A DNA stretch of 64,000 nt, from assembly GCA_016124855.1 (NCBI GenBank), contig WGMX01000006.1, positions 1 through 64,000 of the forward strand, read 5' to 3'. The notes under the pieces are model-generated. The model did not search any database and was not told the origin of the DNA. It saw only the letters and a list, made by a program, of their open reading frames with translations. Every line of letters starts with the position of its first letter. Within the stretch, counting starts at the first letter, position 1. The position numbers and the translations under genes were made by a program. This stretch comes from Anaerolineaceae bacterium (lineage in GTDB: Bacteria > Chloroflexota > Anaerolineae > Aggregatilineales > Phototrophicaceae). Shown here piece after piece: positions 61,064 through 64,000 of the stretch.

Positions 61064-62743
61064 TTACGATAGACCTAGCTCAGTGATGGGCGGCATAGTC
61101 TGGTCATACAACCAGCGTTTGAAGAAATCCTTCAAATCCTGCTGGCTGATTTTCTCCGCTAGCGCAATAAAATCACCGGTCGTGACATTTTTGCTGGCAT
61201 ACTCGCTGGCATAAGTTTGCAGCACCTTGAAAAAGGTGTCGTCACCCAGCTTGATTCGCAAAGCTTGCAGCGCCAACCCGCCGCGCTGATAAACACTGTT
61301 GTCGAACATCATGCCGGAGTTTTGAATGTCGGCTGGGCCGTGTTGATTTTCCGCCACCAGCGATTCGGCATTTGACGGCAGCGTTTCGCCGGTGATGATG
61401 GCGTTGAACCGGTAAAAGTCAAACGTCTTGAAGGTCAGTTCACCCTTCACCGGAATCATATCAATCAGGTTCGCCAACTCCCGAACCGATGTGCCGCTCG
61501 CCGGAAGTTGGGCGATGACCTTATCAATATCCGCCTTATCCGCCGCTGAGTCCAACAGCAGATGCAGCAGTTGACCAATTTTATCCGATGACAGAACAAC
61601 GTCCGGAAGCTGCCCCGAAGCAAGCTGACCGATTAACTCGGCTTTGGTGAAATGATAAATCCCTGACAAGCCGTCGTAGCGTTCACGAACCGTCTTTTGC
61701 AGCGCGTCTTGCCCCCGATCATGTTCCGTCCACAGCAGTTCCGCGAAAGTGGCAAAGCCTTCATTCAACCAGATTTGATCCCACGAAGCGACGCTCAAAC
61801 TGTCACCAAACCATTGATGCGTCAGTTCATGAACCACCACCAACTCCGATGCGTCGAGGCCATAAACCGGTCGCGTTTGCGTTTCCAGCGCAATGCCCAG
61901 TTCGCGGTTAGCCACAATCGCCCCCGAAACATCAAATGGATAAGGGCCGAATTTTTCACTCAAGAAGGTGAGGATTTCCGGCTGGCGGGTGAAAGCCTTA
62001 GCGGGATCTGTAAAATCCGTCGGGAAGTAATTGATAATCGGCAGATTGTCGGGGCCGGTTTGGGTCGTGGTCTTAAATTTGCCGATGTTGACCGTCGCCA
62101 GATAGGTCGCCATCGGTTTACTAATCGTAAACTTATAAGTGACGCTGTTCTCATTTTCGAACGGTTTGCCCGGCATCCCATTCGCCGCGACTTGAAAATC
62201 TTTCGGCACCGTGATTTCATAGGTAAACAGCGCTTTGTCGCTTGGATGGTCATTGGAAGGGAACCAACCCTGCGCGCCCACTGGCTCGGAAAGCACGATG
62301 ACCATATCTTTCGCCGCATACCAACCGCTGGTGATGCTGTTGGGAACTTGTCCGGGAACACCCTTATAGGCCACTACTGTCTCGAAGGTTTTGCCTTTGG
62401 CAACGGCGGCGTTCACCGTCAGTTCAGTGTCTTTGCGGGTGAAGGTCGTATCTTTGCCATCGACCGTCAGCTTGATTATGTCAAAGCCCACGAAATCCAG
62501 ATTAAAGGTGCTCAAATCCTGCGTGGCGACACTATTAATGGTGGTCTGGGCATCAATCGCGCCGGTTACGTTATCCCACATAATTTGCAGATCATACTGC
62601 TGCACATCATAACCGCCGTTGCCGCTCTGAGGAAACAACTTATCGCCAACGCCGTCCGCGCCGGGTTTGGCATCTTGGGCGCTCATCAATCCAATGGTCA
62701 GTGTAAACACGCACATCAATATCAATAAACCGCGTTTCGCCAT
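61064..62743 (-). CDS. secreted M1-family metallopeptidase
   Basis: 559 residues. A signal peptide (about 1-22) precedes an N-terminal beta domain and the catalytic core. The zinc site is HELTH (305-309) with Glu328 in NEGFATFAE, and the catalytic Tyr485 in VYQRGGL. The exopeptidase-loop line is GIALETQT. Between the Glu and Tyr there is an unusual 100-residue helical insertion (about 365-470, KIGQLLHLLLDSAADK). The usual long C-terminal domains are absent. GGAGG is 4 bases upstream. It cleaves N-terminal residues from peptides. Confidence 0.95.
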   Translation of the reverse strand: MAKRGLLILMCVFTLTIGLMSAQDAKPGADGVGDKLFPQSGNGGYDVQQYDLQIMWDNVTGAIDAQTTINSVATQDLSTFNLDFVGFDIIKLTVDGKDTTFTRKDTELTVNAAVAKGKTFETVVAYKGVPGQVPNSITSGWYAAKDMVIVLSEPVGAQGWFPSNDHPSDKALFTYEITVPKDFQVAANGMPGKPFENENSVTYKFTISKPMATYLATVNIGKFKTTTQTGPDNLPIINYFPTDFTDPAKAFTRQPEILTFLSEKFGPYPFDVSGAIVANRELGIALETQTRPVYGLDASELVVVHELTHQWFGDSLSVASWDQIWLNEGFATFAELLWTEHDRGQDALQKTVRERYDGLSGIYHFTKAELIGQLASGQLPDVVLSSDKIGQLLHLLLDSAADKADIDKVIAQLPASGTSVRELANLIDMIPVKGELTFKTFDFYRFNAIITGETLPSNAESLVAENQHGPADIQNSGMMFDNSVYQRGGLALQALRIKLGDDTFFKVLQTYASEYASKNVTTGDFIALAEKISQQDLKDFFKRWLYDQTMPPITELGLS

Positions 62744-62904
62744 ATCGCCTCCAGTAAAAATGCAGCTAACCGAAGTGGTTCGTAATGAGTCATTATACGG
62801 TGGACGGGGAAATTAGGTTTGAGAGACTCGCCATTTGCTCATATCCGGTCAAGCTGTGGTCGCTATAATAACACTTGCATTTTCACACATCAGGAGAAAT
62901 TACC

Positions 62905-63720
62905 ATGACCAGCAGCCCGGAATATCTATTAGCAGGCGGAAAAGCCGAATTAGACCGGTTGACCGTCCAAGCGCGCGTTTGGGAGCCGGATACCAACCGT
63001 ATGCTGGACGAAATTGGCCTTCAAGCCGGAGCCAATTGCGTTGATCTGGGCTGCGGTGCAATCGGCGTATTGGCAAGCCTGAGGGGCAAGGTCGGAGCGC
63101 AGGGTCATGTTGTCGGTGTTGATTTAGACCCTAAATTACTCGGCGCCGCTAAAAATTTCCTTGAAGAACGCGGTATATATGATGTGGAACTCATCGTGGG
63201 TGATGCCTACCATACCAACCTGCCTGATAACACCTTCGACCTGACTCATGTCCGTTTCCTCTTTTCACCGGTTGGTCATGACGACCAACTGCTTAGTGAA
63301 ATGATCCGTTTGACCAAACCGGGCGGTATCATCGTCATTCAAGAATCGGACAGCTCCTCGTGGAACTGCTTACCGGTTCCGGCCTCATGGCCTGCTCTCA
63401 AAAACGCCCTTTTGCAGGCATTCAAGCTGGGCGGTGGAGATTTCGATGCCGGACATCGCATGTTCGGAATGCTGCGAAAAGCGGGTTTAGAAGATGTTCA
63501 CATTCACGCTTCCCTCATCGCTCTACAGGATCAACATCCCTATATGCGCTCGGCGCTGCAATTCACATCCTCGCTGCGGGAACGTATCCTAAAAAATAAT
63601 ATCCTCAGTGAAGATGAGTTGAATCGCGCTTATGCCGATTATGAACAGGCTATTGCCAAACCCGAAACAACCGTGACATCATTTACCATAAACCAAGTTT
63701 GGGGTCGTAAACCGGAATAA
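62905..63720 (+). CDS. class I SAM-dependent methyltransferase
   Basis: 271 residues from ATG 62905 (AGGAG 8 bases upstream; ATG 62875 would add 10). Motif I is CVDLGCGAIGVLASL, the acidic cofactor residue is in VVGVDLDPKLL, and motif II/III FDLTHVRFLF and KPGGIIVIQESD. This is UbiE/arsM-like, not a DNA methylase. Substrate unknown. Followed by a nitroreductase-like gene 13 bp later, so probably an operon. Confidence 0.92.
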   Translation: MTSSPEYLLAGGKAELDRLTVQARVWEPDTNRMLDEIGLQAGANCVDLGCGAIGVLASLRGKVGAQGHVVGVDLDPKLLGAAKNFLEERGIYDVELIVGDAYHTNLPDNTFDLTHVRFLFSPVGHDDQLLSEMIRLTKPGGIIVIQESDSSSWNCLPVPASWPALKNALLQAFKLGGGDFDAGHRMFGMLRKAGLEDVHIHASLIALQDQHPYMRSALQFTSSLRERILKNNILSEDELNRAYADYEQAIAKPETTVTSFTINQVWGRKPE

Positions 63721-63733
63721 ATTGGCAGAACAG

Positions 63734-64000
63734 ATGAACACACCTTACACTTTTCACCCGCTGGCCTTTGATCGCTTGTCCGAAGCCGAGCAGCTTGAAC
63801 AGTCGCGCCACTTCCTCGATACCATGCGGAAGCGCCGCACCGTCCGTGATTATTCGACTGAACCTGTCCCGTTTGAGTTGATCGCCAATGCCATCGCCAC
63901 CGCCGGAACCGCCCCCTCCGGCGCGAACCAGCAGCCTTGGACATTTGTGGTCGTCAGCAATCCCGACATCAAGCATCAGATTCGCATGGCAGCGGAGGAA
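63734..64000 (+). CDS. nitroreductase-family protein, truncated by window end
   Basis: The first 89 residues are visible: RHFLDTMRKRRTVRDYST, then FELIANAIATAGTAPSGANQ and PWTFVVVSNPDIKHQIR, the flavin-binding N-terminus of nitroreductases and iodotyrosine-deiodinase-like enzymes. ATG 63734 or TTG 63722 may start it. The gene continues beyond the window. It follows the methyltransferase gene by 13 bp. Confidence 0.85.
   Translation, partial: MNTPYTFHPLAFDRLSEAEQLEQSRHFLDTMRKRRTVRDYSTEPVPFELIANAIATAGTAPSGANQQPWTFVVVSNPDIKHQIRMAAEE

Noticed and set aside
61697-62728. 343-residue plus-strand frame opposite the M1 peptidase
   Set aside because: It is antisense to a well-supported gene with intact motifs, and its own residues show no domain or ribosome site.
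1-64000. tRNA, rRNA, CRISPR or replication-origin features
   Set aside because: Scanning the gaps showed no cloverleaf, rRNA block, repeat-spacer array or DnaA-box cluster that could be supported.

Overview
The window is a chromosomal segment of about 50% G+C from a free-living bacterium. Gene content fits Chloroflexota (Anaerolineae-like): a universal-stress-protein/GpgS fusion, VIT-vWA and SH3b secreted proteins, DUF4058, a roadblock protein, large ArnT/PMT-type membrane glycosyltransferases, and intergenic DNA rich in palindromic repeats. This assignment is inference; no rRNA, tRNA or strong taxonomic marker is present. Housekeeping anchors are serS, trmD and a pcrA/uvrD helicase.

Layout. 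0.1-3.0 kb: a TipA-type MerR regulator divergent from a TetR-P450 operon, with readable promoters and operators. 3.0-8.0 kb: a secreted protein, a VOC protein, an ankyrin protein and an aspartate racemase. 8.0-8.5 kb: a REP-associated (IS200-like) transposase between inverted double hairpins. 8.5-12.2 kb: a minus-strand operon (GT2, MFS exporter, DUF4288, GT4). 12.3-19.7 kb: aldo/keto reductase, DUF4058, quinone oxidoreductase, GNAT protein, two paralogous membrane proteins and a VIT-vWA protein. 19.8-24.8 kb: an accessory stretch with a TIR-macro fusion, a divergent Nudix hydrolase, an SH3b protein, a 36-residue membrane peptide and a DUF262-HNH protein. 24.8-28.6 kb: structured intergenic DNA, serS and a sensor-kinase-like protein. 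28.6-31.0 kb: repeat mosaic with a lone terminase pair. 31.0-35.9 kb: a HicAB-like module with a third gene, a serine hydrolase and two tandem Phd/PIN toxin-antitoxin modules. 35.9-46.3 kb: pcrA, tandem zinc-independent MDR reductases, a second aldo/keto reductase, a DUF1028 operon, and a histidine kinase followed by three single-domain response regulators. 46.3-54.5 kb: Usp-GpgS plus GT4 operon and two large membrane proteins. 54.6-64.0 kb: FHA protein, MDR reductase, beta-propeller, roadblock protein, EEP phosphatase/nuclease, trmD, M1 peptidase, methyltransferase and the start of a nitroreductase.

The best candidate for something undescribed is the TIR-macro protein at 19807-21132. One chain carries a predicted NAD-cleaving domain and a predicted ADP-ribose-binding domain, beside a divergent ADP-ribose-pyrophosphatase-like Nudix gene and about 2 kb from a DUF262-HNH nuclease candidate. 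In type II Thoeris these activities are split between TIR and macro proteins, so a one-gene Thoeris-like system is a reasonable but untested idea. The second notable theme is repeat ecology: several intergenic repeat families recur, and some have entered reading frames in frame (terminase, DUF5681 protein, membrane glycosyltransferase, GT4 C-terminus).
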